From Nocardioides sp. NBC_00368 (GTDB taxonomy: Bacteria > Actinomycetota > Actinomycetes > Propionibacteriales > Nocardioidaceae), in NCBI RefSeq assembly GCF_036090055.1, contig NZ_CP107970.1, positions 5,229,001 through 5,293,000 on the forward strand: a stretch of 64,000 nt of DNA, in the 5' to 3' direction. Within the stretch, counting starts at the first letter, position 1; every line of letters begins with the position of its first letter. The position numbers and the translations under genes are program-made. The notes beneath the pieces are model-generated. The model saw nothing but the letters and a program-made list of their open reading frames with translations, ran no database searches and was not told where the DNA came from. Positions 50,811 to 58,410 of the stretch are shown one piece after another.

Positions 50811-52693
50811 GTGAATCAGCAACCGTCGCAAGCACGTCCTACACGCCGGGCACTTGGTTCGGCATCATCGGTGAGAGCGCCACGGTGCTGCTCCCGCCCT
50901 CGGAGAAGAGCCGCGCGGGAGCCCTGTGGGCTCTCGTCGACGACGGTGCCGGGTTCGACGAGGTGCTCGACGCGCTCGTCGCGACCGGGCTCAGCTCGTT
51001 GCCGGGCTTCGTCCTCGTCGCCGGGGACGTGACGCCTGACGGCGGCAGCGTACGCACCGTCGTGCGCGGCCCGTCGGTGGTCTCCTTCGAGGCCGGTGAG
51101 GGTGCCGTCGAGGTCGACGGGTCGTCGTCGAAGACGTGGGTCGAGCGCACCCTCGAGGGCGTCACCCGGATGTCCATCTCCCTCGGCGAGGAGGGCGCGA
51201 CCGGTGAGCCGATGACGGCGCTCGGTGGCCTGCTGCGGGTCTCGGGCCTCGAGGTCCCGCCGCCGGCCCCGGAGTCCAGCCAGGACGACTCGCCGGAGAG
51301 TCGCGCCGGCTTCGTGCCGGCCCCGGTGGCGGTCGAGGAAGCCGCCGACGACACCGACGACAGCTTGGACGAGCCGGCGCAGGCCGACCCGCTCACCGAC
51401 CCGCTGCCCGAGGAGACCTACCCCGACTCCGTCGAGGAGCAGGGTCTGGAGGAGGACGAGCCGGTCGCGGCTCCGCCCTCGCTCTCGGTGGTGCCCCCGA
51501 TCCCGGTCTCGGGTGACCTTCCCGGTCTCGGCGCCGACGCGGACTCCGACACCGACTCGGACGAGCCGGTCTCGGTCAACCGTGGTGACGAGCCCGGCGA
51601 GGCGTCGGCCCCGCGCCACGACGACCTGACCGAGCCGACCGACGCGTTCGAGATGCCGGCCGCGTCGCAGGACTCGTCGCAGGACGCCGACGACCAGGAC
51701 TACCCGGAGTCGGCCTCCCGGAGCTACGAGGACGACTACGCCAGCGACGAGCACGCCGCCGCGGTGGCGTCGTCCTTCGGACCCTCCGCGGTATCCCCGG
51801 AGCCGGTGTCCGACGCCGAGGTCGCCCCCGACGCGGAGACCGAGGTTCTCCCCGCCGTCGAGGCGGAGCAGTCCTACGACGAGCCGCAGTCCTACGACGA
51901 GCCCGAGTCCTACGAGCCCGAGTCCGCACAGGCGCCCGACTTCGGTCCGCCGTCGATGCCGCCTCCGCCGCCCCTGACCGCGCCTCCGCCTCCGCCCGTC
52001 GACGCGCCCGCTTCCTTCGAGGACGCGCCTGCCGCCGGCCTGATCGAGTCCGCGCCGGTCGACGCCCCGATCGAGGCGCCGCCCGTGGACGGCCCGCCCC
52101 CCGCGCCGCTGACCGACATCCCGCCGGCCCCTCCGGCCCCGCCCGCCTTCCCGGCCCCGCCCGCGCCGCCGGCCCCGCCGGTGGCTCCGGTCCCCGAGAC
52201 CCACGACGAGCCGGTCTGGGAGGAGCCCAACCCCGATGAGGACGACCACGACGGTCTGACCCGCATCGGTGTCGGCGAGGACCTCAACGCCGGTCTCGCC
52301 GGGATCCCCGGCCAGCCCGAGGCCCCGAAGGTGACCGCCTACCCGGTCGCGCGCCTGGAGTTCTCCAGCGGCGACCGCGTCGAGGTCGACCGGGTCGTGC
52401 TCGTCGGTCGTGCTCCCGAGGCGAGCCGGTTCACGCCCACCGAGCAGCCGATGCTGGTGACCGTGCCGAGCCCGCACCAGGAGATCTCCTCGACCCACTG
52501 CGAGATCCGTCCGGGTGCCGGTGTCGACCACGGTGCCGCGGTGGTCACCGACCTCGGCTCGACCAACGGCACCGTCCTGGTCCAGCCCGGGCTCGGCCCG
52601 GAGGACCTGCGTCCCGGCGTACCCGTCCAGCTCATGCCCGGCGCCGTCATCGACCTCGGTGACAGTCTGACGATCCGGGTGACCAACCCGTGA
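50807..52693 (+). CDS. FHA domain protein with long disordered middle
   Basis: A protein of 628 residues. A folded N-terminal domain (GTWFGIIGESATVLLPPSEK, about residues 12-145) is followed by some 350 residues of Pro/Glu/Asp/Ala-rich disorder. This includes repeats of SYDEP and a Pro-Ala tract. A C-terminal FHA domain (about residues 515-628) has VLVGRAPEAS, SSTHCEI and DLGSTNGTVL, which bind phosphothreonine. The ATG overlaps the phosphatase stop by four bases. The stop is overlapped by a GTG that begins a 17-codon ORF. Confidence 0.88.
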   Translation: MSESATVASTSYTPGTWFGIIGESATVLLPPSEKSRAGALWALVDDGAGFDEVLDALVATGLSSLPGFVLVAGDVTPDGGSVRTVVRGPSVVSFEAGEGAVEVDGSSSKTWVERTLEGVTRMSISLGEEGATGEPMTALGGLLRVSGLEVPPPAPESSQDDSPESRAGFVPAPVAVEEAADDTDDSLDEPAQADPLTDPLPEETYPDSVEEQGLEEDEPVAAPPSLSVVPPIPVSGDLPGLGADADSDTDSDEPVSVNRGDEPGEASAPRHDDLTEPTDAFEMPAASQDSSQDADDQDYPESASRSYEDDYASDEHAAAVASSFGPSAVSPEPVSDAEVAPDAETEVLPAVEAEQSYDEPQSYDEPESYEPESAQAPDFGPPSMPPPPPLTAPPPPPVDAPASFEDAPAAGLIESAPVDAPIEAPPVDGPPPAPLTDIPPAPPAPPAFPAPPAPPAPPVAPVPETHDEPVWEEPNPDEDDHDGLTRIGVGEDLNAGLAGIPGQPEAPKVTAYPVARLEFSSGDRVEVDRVVLVGRAPEASRFTPTEQPMLVTVPSPHQEISSTHCEIRPGAGVDHGAAVVTDLGSTNGTVLVQPGLGPEDLRPGVPVQLMPGAVIDLGDSLTIRVTNP

Positions 52694-52743
52694 GCGATCG
52701 GCTCTCGCTCGTGTCGCCGTCCTCCTCGGAGACGGCGGCATGA
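52690..52743 (+). CDS. Small ORF 1 of the FHA-RDD junction (17 residues)
   Basis: GTG at 52690 overlaps the FHA stop (GTGA). It reads VSDRLSLVSPSSSETAA, and its TGA (52741-52743) overlaps the ATG of the next small ORF. The 3' half contains a 7-bp hairpin (52715-52721 with 52731-52737). It may be a coupling or leader ORF; peptide function is unknown. Confidence 0.45.
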   Translation: MSDRLSLVSPSSSETAA

Positions 52744-52823
52744 GCGAGCGTCAGCGAGCGCCGATGGGCCTCAGGTCGTCGCCTCCGTATTCTTTGTTTT
52801 TTCGCACGGAGGCGGCGGCATGA
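52740..52823 (+). CDS. Small ORF 2 of the FHA-RDD junction (27 residues)
   Basis: ATG at 52740 overlaps small ORF 1, and TGA at 52821-52823 overlaps the ATG of the RDD/FHA gene. It begins MSERQRAPMGL and ends TEAAA. Its last codons form a 9-bp hairpin (52780-52788 with 52806-52814), whose right arm contains the GGAGG ribosome site of the RDD gene. Translation of this ORF would open the hairpin. Confidence 0.5.
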   Translation: MSERQRAPMGLRSSPPYSLFFRTEAAA

Positions 52824-53983
52824 GCGTGGCCGGCCTCCAGGCTCCGTCGGTCGAGGCAGCGATTGCGGAGCCGGATCGCCGGTTCTACGCGTTCGCCATC
52901 GACCGGGTGATCGCGTGGGCGATCTTCGCCGCGGCGGGATTCGCCGCCTGGCTGATCTTCTTCCGCAACGGAAACGCGCTGGCCGGGATCGGCCTGGTCG
53001 CCGGTGTGGTGCTGGTGGTCTGGCTGGTCGGCACCGTCCTCACCGGCTCCGGTGGAAAGACCCCCGGCAAGATGGCCCTCGGGCTCCGCGTGGTCAGCGA
53101 CGACTCCGGGGCCGCGGGTCGCCCGATCGGCGTCGGCAAGGCGTTCGTACGCCAGGCACTCCTCGGTCTCTGCACGATCCCGACGCTCGGCATCGGCACC
53201 GCCACCTTCGCCTGGGTCGCGGCGATGGACGAGCGTGGCCGCCGCCAGGGGTGGCATGACCGCCGTGCGGGCTCGGTCGTGGTCGACGTACGTCCTCCGG
53301 CCGTCGTCGAGGCCGAGGAAGAGGCCCCGGCGCCGCGCCGCATCGTCAACCTGACCACGATGCGGCTGAAGCAGGCAGAGGCCACCCCCGAGCGCGCCGA
53401 GCGGCCGCAGACTCCGGCGGCTCCGACCCAGAGCACCGCAGGCCAAGCAGCGGCCGCGCAGGCCGTGGCCGAGGCTCAGGCGGCTCCGACCCAGGTCGGG
53501 GTGCCGGTCGCTCGTCAGGCGCCGGCGGCTCCCGTCTCGCCCCCGGCCCCTCCCGCGCCGCCCGCCCCGCCTGCCCCTCCGGCAGTGGCGCCCGCGGCGC
53601 AGCCTGCCCCTCCGGCACCGCCCACAACGGCCCCGCCGCTCGCGGCGACGGCTCGTTGGCGGGTCACGTTCGACACCGGCCAGAGCTTCGTGGTCGAGGG
53701 CCTGGCCATCGTCGGCCGCGGCCCCGAGCCACGCCCCGGCGAGGAGGTCTCCCACCGGGTGGCCCTCTCCTCGAGCGACATGTCGCTGTCCAAGACCCAC
53801 GCCCAGTTCCAGGTCGCGGCCGACGGCACCCTCGTGGTCATGGACCGCGGTTCCACCAACGGCACCACCCTGATCCGCCAGGGTGCCGCACGCGCCCTCG
53901 GCGCCCGCCGGCCCGCGGCGCTCGTCGACGGCGACAAGGTCAAGTTCGGCGACCGCACCATGGATGTGGTTCGCGAGGCCTGA
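52820..53983 (+). CDS. RDD-FHA fusion membrane protein
   Basis: A protein of 387 residues. The N-terminal RDD domain (about residues 15-150) has EPDRRFYAFAIDRVIAWAIF and GGKTPGKMALGLRVV, with three membrane helices and the GWHDRRAGSVVV end. A long Ala/Pro/Gln-rich linker with PAPPAPPAPPAPP follows, then a C-terminal FHA domain (about 285-387) with GLAIVGRGPEPR, SKTHAQF and DRGSTNGTTLI. It probably recruits phosphothreonine proteins to the membrane. Its ribosome site lies inside a hairpin at the end of small ORF 2. A signalling role with the PP2C phosphatase and the first FHA protein is inferred from the operon. Confidence 0.88.
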   Translation: MSVAGLQAPSVEAAIAEPDRRFYAFAIDRVIAWAIFAAAGFAAWLIFFRNGNALAGIGLVAGVVLVVWLVGTVLTGSGGKTPGKMALGLRVVSDDSGAAGRPIGVGKAFVRQALLGLCTIPTLGIGTATFAWVAAMDERGRRQGWHDRRAGSVVVDVRPPAVVEAEEEAPAPRRIVNLTTMRLKQAEATPERAERPQTPAAPTQSTAGQAAAAQAVAEAQAAPTQVGVPVARQAPAAPVSPPAPPAPPAPPAPPAVAPAAQPAPPAPPTTAPPLAATARWRVTFDTGQSFVVEGLAIVGRGPEPRPGEEVSHRVALSSSDMSLSKTHAQFQVAADGTLVVMDRGSTNGTTLIRQGAARALGARRPAALVDGDKVKFGDRTMDVVREA

Positions 53984-53991
53984 CCCGCTCG

Positions 53992-54077
53992 CGCCGAGTC
54001 TGCAGTTGTGGGCGACGAAACAGCAGTTTCGTCGCCCACAACTGCGTTCTCGCGCGAAACAACTGCCGATTCGGCGA
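53992..54077. repeat. Three-armed palindromic element between convergent genes
   Basis: A perfect 20-bp inverted repeat (54002-54021 with 54026-54045) has a 4-base loop. The left arm, extended upstream to 53992, also pairs with a third arm at about 54060-54077 (16 of 18 bases). The element can therefore fold in two ways. It fills the gap between the RDD/FHA gene and lepB and may end both transcripts, though it has no T-run. Confidence 0.8.
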
Positions 54078-54080
54078 TCC

Positions 54081-54842
54081 TCAGTCGACGGAGTCGAAGG
54101 TCTCCGGACGGTGCTCGACGTCGAAGTGGTCGGTGGGCCAGAAGACGACGGCGACGCGACCGACGACGTCCGAGACCGGTACGAACGCGTTCGCGCAGGA
54201 CTCGTCGCCGGACTCCTGACGCTCGGGGTTGCACAGGTGGAAGGACGAGTCGGCCGAGTTGGCGCGGTTGTCGCCCATCACGAAGAGCCGGCCCTCGGGG
54301 ACCACTGCCTTCCAGCCGCGGCAGCCGCCCTTGACGTACGCCCCGTTGTCCTGTGCCATCGGGCCGTCACAGGTATCGCTCGGAGCGATGAACGAGGACT
54401 CGTCCAGAGGCGTTCCGTTGACCACGATGCGACCCGAATCGCAGCACTCGACGGTGTCGCCGGCGACTCCGATGACCCGCTTCACCAGGTGGTCGCCGGT
54501 CGGGTAGAGCCCGACCTTGGCGAGCACCGCCCGGAAACCGGTCGGCGCCGGCGGCACCTGGTTCGTCGAGAGCCAGTCGCCGGGATCGGCGAAGACGACC
54601 ACGTCGCCACGCTCAGGTGTGCCGGTCCAGTAGGACGGTTTCTCCACCAGGACCCGGTCATTGACCTCCAGCCCGGGCCGCATCGACTCCGAGGGGATGT
54701 AGAACGCCTGGGCGAGGAACGTCTTGATGACGACCGCGAGCAGGATCGCCGTCACCGCGATGATCACGATCTCGACCAGCGACCCCAGAAATCCCCTCGG
54801 CCGCCGGCCAGACTGCACCGGCGCCTCCCTCTCTGCCCCCAT
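54081..54842 (-). CDS. lepB: Signal peptidase I
   Basis: The membrane-bound leader peptidase, 253 residues, that cleaves Sec and Tat signal peptides on the outer face of the membrane. After a cytoplasmic basic N-terminus and one membrane helix (about residues 22-45), the catalytic serine is Ser53 (PSESMRPG) and the general-base lysine is Lys121 (HLVKRVIG). GDNRANSADS is the family box E. The start at 54842 has TAGGGT ending 7 bases upstream. A longer in-frame reading would pass through this promoter. Confidence 0.95.
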   Translation of the reverse strand: MGAEREAPVQSGRRPRGFLGSLVEIVIIAVTAILLAVVIKTFLAQAFYIPSESMRPGLEVNDRVLVEKPSYWTGTPERGDVVVFADPGDWLSTNQVPPAPTGFRAVLAKVGLYPTGDHLVKRVIGVAGDTVECCDSGRIVVNGTPLDESSFIAPSDTCDGPMAQDNGAYVKGGCRGWKAVVPEGRLFVMGDNRANSADSSFHLCNPERQESGDESCANAFVPVSDVVGRVAVVFWPTDHFDVEHRPETFDSVD

Positions 54843-54957
54843 GGCCCCGACCCTATCCAGACCACGGTCCCGCTCCGGTGCAATCCGGAATTCGGGAGGC
54901 GCGCGCCGCGGCTCCTGTCCTAGGGTTCCCTCACCCAGGCCGACCCGAGAGGGCCCC

Positions 54958-56020
54958 ATGACCAATGCACTGGCAACCCCGACCCGCCGGCCCGCCACGA
55001 ACGGCACCCGGACGATCGGGATCATCTTGATCGTGGCCGTGCTCCTCGCCGTCGCGGCCGGTGCGGTCGGCACGATGATCGTCGTTCGGACGGCGGCCGA
55101 GGCAGAGACGGCCCGGAAGGCCGAAGCGCTCGCCGAGACCCTGCCGGACACCGTCAACCTCGCGGTCAAGTCTGTCCTTCGAACGTGATGCGATGCTGGC
55201 CGGCGTACCTCCCGTCGTGCTCCGGCCGATATGGCAGACCACCGACGAGTCGGCGCAGGCGTGGCGCGCGCGGGTGCAGGAGATCGAGAGCGGCGACGAG
55301 GATCTCGACGCGACCGTCACCCGGATCGAGGAAGGGCTCGACGACCTGCGTACGCAGGCGCGGAGTGCTCCTGCCTCGGTCGCCGAGAGATACGGGGCCC
55401 TGATCGATGACCTGTTCAGCATCACCGACGATGTGCCGAGCACGGGCGCGGGCGAGACGGCCTCGTCGATCGAGGCGATCCGCCACGTGCCCGAGATCTG
55501 GGAGTCGCTGGGCCAGGAGCGCACGACGATGAACGCCGTGCTCGCCAGGTCACCGTCGCCCGGCGAGAAGCAGGCCGGCGACAAGGAGGTCGCCGCACTC
55601 ACCGAGGCAGAGGCCGACCTGCGGCGCTCGCTCGCCGGCTTCTACGAGAAGTCCTCGGCAGAGCAGCGTCAGGCCCTCGACGAGCTGACCAACGGCACCG
55701 CCATGGAGGGTGCCACCGGCGTACCTGCGCAGCAGGGGGTCAACGAGATCATCGCCGGAGATCGCAGCGACCTCACCCTGGCGTCGTACGCCGCTTACAG
55801 CATCGATTTCATGCGTGGTCTGCAGGCGGTGGCCGTCTCCTCGGCCGAGGAGATCGTGGTGGACCGACGTTCCGTCCGCGATGACGCGCTGCGCGGCGCC
55901 ATGGTCGCCTTCGTCCTCACGGTCGTCGTCCTGGGCGTCCTCGCGGTGGTCATCGTCGTGCTCGCGGTCCTGCTGATCGTCCTGCGCTCGTCCGCGGGCG
56001 CGCGTGGAGCACGTGGATAG
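54958..56020 (+). pseudogene. Frameshifted sensor-only paralogue of the CvnA extracellular domain
   Basis: Two overlapping frames form one gene. The first (54958-55188) gives 76 residues: a membrane helix (IGIILIVAVLLAVAAGAVGT) and the start of an extracellular domain, stopping at KSVLRT. The second continues from 55178 with FERDAMLAGVPPVVLRP to the TGA at 56018-56020. Together they line up, end to end, with residues 25 to 355 of the conservon kinase at 58411 (PDTYNLA, FERDGALAGVP, QTTDES, LDELTN, FIRGLQ). At the junction the kinase has ATC CTT TTC GAG while this gene has GTC C TTC GAA, which is two bases short. The product would end after the second membrane helix, with no HAMP or kinase domain. 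Confidence 0.8.
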
Positions 56021-56029
56021 GGTCGACGC

Positions 56030-56899
56030 GTGTCCGATCTCGACCAACGGCTCCACGCTCTCGAAGCCGATCTCAAGACTCGGGGGAGCGTGCTGGTCGC
56101 CTTCTCCGGTGGCGCCGACAGCGCCTTCCTCCTCGCGGCCGCGACCAGGGCTCTGGGCAGCGACCACGTCGCCGCGGCGACCGGCTACTCACACAGCCTC
56201 CCGATCGCCGAACGGGATCCGGCAGCCGAGTTCGCCAGGAGCCTCGGCGTACGCCTGATCACCCCGCAGACCCACGAGATGGAGCGGGAGGGCTACCGGG
56301 CCAACGGCACCGACCGGTGCTTCTTCTGCAAGGCCGAGCTGCTCGACACCCTGGTCCCGTTGGCCCGCGACCTCGGGCTGGCCCACGTCGCGACCGGCAC
56401 CAACGCCGACGACGCGATCGAGGGGCTCAACGGTCTCCGGCCCGGCATCCGCGCCGCCGCCGAACGCGGTGCGATCACCCCGCTCAAGGACGCCGGCCTG
56501 ACCAAGGCGCAGATCCGTGAGGCGTCGCGCCGCTGGGACCTGCCGACCTGGGACAAGCCGGCCGCCGCCTGCCTCTCCAGCCGGATCGCCTACGGCCTGG
56601 AGGTCACCCCGCGCCGGCTCGCGCGCGTGGAGCGGGCGGAGCAAGGCGTACGCAGCCTCCTGGCCACCCACGGCCACGACGCCGCCCGGGTGGACCTGCG
56701 CGTGCGCGACCACGGGGAGAAGGCGACGGTCGAGCTGTCGGCTAACCTCCTGCCTCTCGACCCCGACCATGCCGACGAGGTGCTCAGGACCGTGACAGAC
56801 GCAGGATTCCCCGCCGCCGAGATCGACCCACGGGGCTTCCGCTCCGGATCGATGCGGCGTATCGAGCCTGTCGAGATGAACCAGAAGGCTGTGAAGTGA
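56030..56899 (+). CDS. larE: LarE-like ATP-dependent sacrificial sulfur transferase
   Basis: An enzyme of 289 residues with an N-terminal PP-loop, SGGADS (26-31), which binds ATP. In lactate racemase biogenesis LarE donates sulfur to the nickel-pincer cofactor. Cysteines are Cys97 and Cys100 (CFFC) and Cys181 (AACLSSR). LSSRIAYGLEVT and GFRSGSMRR are typical LarE segments. larB, larC and larA are not in the window, so the role might be another sulfur insertion. The GTG start has TAGGGT ending 6 bases upstream. The stop overlaps the next gene by four bases. Confidence 0.9.
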   Translation: MSDLDQRLHALEADLKTRGSVLVAFSGGADSAFLLAAATRALGSDHVAAATGYSHSLPIAERDPAAEFARSLGVRLITPQTHEMEREGYRANGTDRCFFCKAELLDTLVPLARDLGLAHVATGTNADDAIEGLNGLRPGIRAAAERGAITPLKDAGLTKAQIREASRRWDLPTWDKPAAACLSSRIAYGLEVTPRRLARVERAEQGVRSLLATHGHDAARVDLRVRDHGEKATVELSANLLPLDPDHADEVLRTVTDAGFPAAEIDPRGFRSGSMRRIEPVEMNQKAVK

Positions 56900-57603
56900 G
56901 GGAGTTCTGGGACACCATCACCGCGACCCAGACCGTCCCTGAAGCGCCCTGGCTGATCGGCGCCGGATTCGTCGCCCTGGCGCTCGTCGTGTGGCGTACG
57001 TCCTGGCGGACCGTACGCCTCGGTGTCACCGTCGTCCACGAGGCCGGCCACGCGGTGGTGGCGGTCCTGGTGGGAAGGCGTCTGGCCGGGATCAAGCTCC
57101 ACTCCGACACCTCGGGCGTCACGCTCTCGCGCGGCAAGCCGTCCGGGCCGGGGATGGTGGCGATGCTCGCCGCCGGCTACCTCGCGCCGGCGCTCCTCGG
57201 CCTGCTCAGCGCGACCATGCTCGCCGCCGGCCACGCCCTGGGGCTGCTGTGGCTCCTGGTGGCGGCGATGCTCGTGCTGCTGGTGTGGGTACGCAACGGC
57301 TACGGCCTCGTCGTCCTGCTGGTGCTCGGCGCCGCGCTCGGCGCGATCAGCTGGTACGCCGATGGCCGCCTCCAGACCATCGTCGCCACCCTGGTGACGT
57401 GGCTGCTCCTGCTCGCCTCGCCGAGGCCGCTCCTGGAGCTCCTCGGCCGCGGCGAGCGAGGCCGCCGCGGCTCCGACCCCGATCAGCTCGCCGGCCTGAC
57501 CGGGATCCCCTCGGTGCTCTGGATCCTCGTCCTGCTGGCCGTCAACATCGCCGGCCTCGTGGTCGGCGTGCAGACCCTGATCCCGGACCTGAGCTGGATC
57601 TAG
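56896..57603 (+). CDS. M50 family membrane metallopeptidase (site-2 protease-like)
   Basis: A protein of 235 residues with about six membrane helices and the zinc motif HEAGH (48-52) inside the second. This layout fits the M50B branch of intramembrane metalloproteases, which cleave membrane-bound anti-sigma factors or other proteins. The second metal ligand motif (NxxPxxxLDG) is not obvious in the C-terminal half, so activity is uncertain. It is coupled to larE through GTGA, but a functional link is unknown. Confidence 0.8.
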   Translation: MREFWDTITATQTVPEAPWLIGAGFVALALVVWRTSWRTVRLGVTVVHEAGHAVVAVLVGRRLAGIKLHSDTSGVTLSRGKPSGPGMVAMLAAGYLAPALLGLLSATMLAAGHALGLLWLLVAAMLVLLVWVRNGYGLVVLLVLGAALGAISWYADGRLQTIVATLVTWLLLLASPRPLLELLGRGERGRRGSDPDQLAGLTGIPSVLWILVLLAVNIAGLVVGVQTLIPDLSWI

Positions 57604-57617
57604 CTCGATCTAGCCGA

Positions 57618-58016
57618 TCAGAGCTCGAACTCGTCGGCGATCTGACGCAGTGCGGGCGAGACCTTCTTGGCCAGCTCGCGGGTGGGCGGGCGGCCCTGGG
57701 CGTAGCCGTCGCGGATGTCGTCGAGGAGCTTGATGACGTTCTCGACGATCAGCTCCATCTCCTCGGGCTTGCGGCGCTTGGCGGCACGCTGGCGACCGGA
57801 GACGGACGGGGAGCGCTCGAGGACGGTCACCGAGAGCGCCTGCTCGCCGCGGCGCCCCTGGGCGATGCCGAACTCCACCCGGGTGCCGGCCTTCAAGGTC
57901 TTGGCAGCGCCCTCGGGGAGCGCGTCGGCGTGGACGTACACGTCCGGACCGTCGTCCTGCGACAGAAACCCGAAGCCCTTGGTGGCGTCGAACCACTTGA
58001 CCTTGCCAGTAGGCAC
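57618..58016 (-). CDS. Cold-shock domain protein with C-terminal extension
   Basis: A protein of 132 residues. The first 66 form the cold-shock domain that binds single-stranded RNA or DNA, with RNP1 in KGFGFLSQ and RNP2 in VYVHADAL. The rest is a basic and helical tail (SGRQRAAKRRKPEEMELIVE, ELAKKVSPALRQIADEFEL) absent from classical CspA. This longer form is common in actinobacteria. The start is the GTG at 58016, giving PTGKVKWFDATKGFGF directly. Confidence 0.92.
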   Translation of the reverse strand: MPTGKVKWFDATKGFGFLSQDDGPDVYVHADALPEGAAKTLKAGTRVEFGIAQGRRGEQALSVTVLERSPSVSGRQRAAKRRKPEEMELIVENVIKLLDDIRDGYAQGRPPTRELAKKVSPALRQIADEFEL

Positions 58017-58410
58017 GGCAGCTTGCCCCTTCCTCGCGCATCTGCGCTTCAAACGTACGTCGCCCGGCGACTGTGACGGCCGACGCGGGAGAGCCTAGTC
58101 CTCAGCGCCCAGCGGCGCGTGAGGTATTCCCCTCTCCGGTCCCCGACGGGCATGGCCGCCATCCCTGGACGGCTCGGTGTCTCGTCCCTCGTGCGGGTGG
58201 GGCATATACTCCGCCTACCCCTCCATAGATTTGCAAATGATTTCGTACACCATTGGTAATCGAGACCACTTATGACGTAAGTTTACGTCGCCAAAGACTG
58301 CAGACAGGCACGCCCGGGTGCCAGCAGGCTTCGCGGCGGGGGACTGGGGTGTGCGCCACAGACGGTGCATGCCTCTCGGGAATGATGTGACATGGCCACG
58401 AGAGGGAGTA
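58017..58410. promoter_or_regulatory. Intergenic control region between csp and the conservon
   Basis: The 394-base gap between divergent genes is GC-rich at the ends, but about 58225-58300 is unusually AT-rich. It includes the perfect palindromes ATTTGCAAAT (58229-58238) and GACGTAAGTTTACGTC (58274-58289). TTGCAA (58231-58236) could be a -35 box for the conservon. These are the likely binding sites for regulators, and the AT-rich patch could also attract an Lsr2-like protein. No ORF is supported here. Confidence 0.55.

Noticed and set aside
55170..55190. Programmed frameshift in the sensor paralogue
   Set aside because: There is no slippery heptamer, no stop codon at the shift position and no obvious stimulating hairpin; a simple two-base loss explains it better. 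Kept open only as a possibility.
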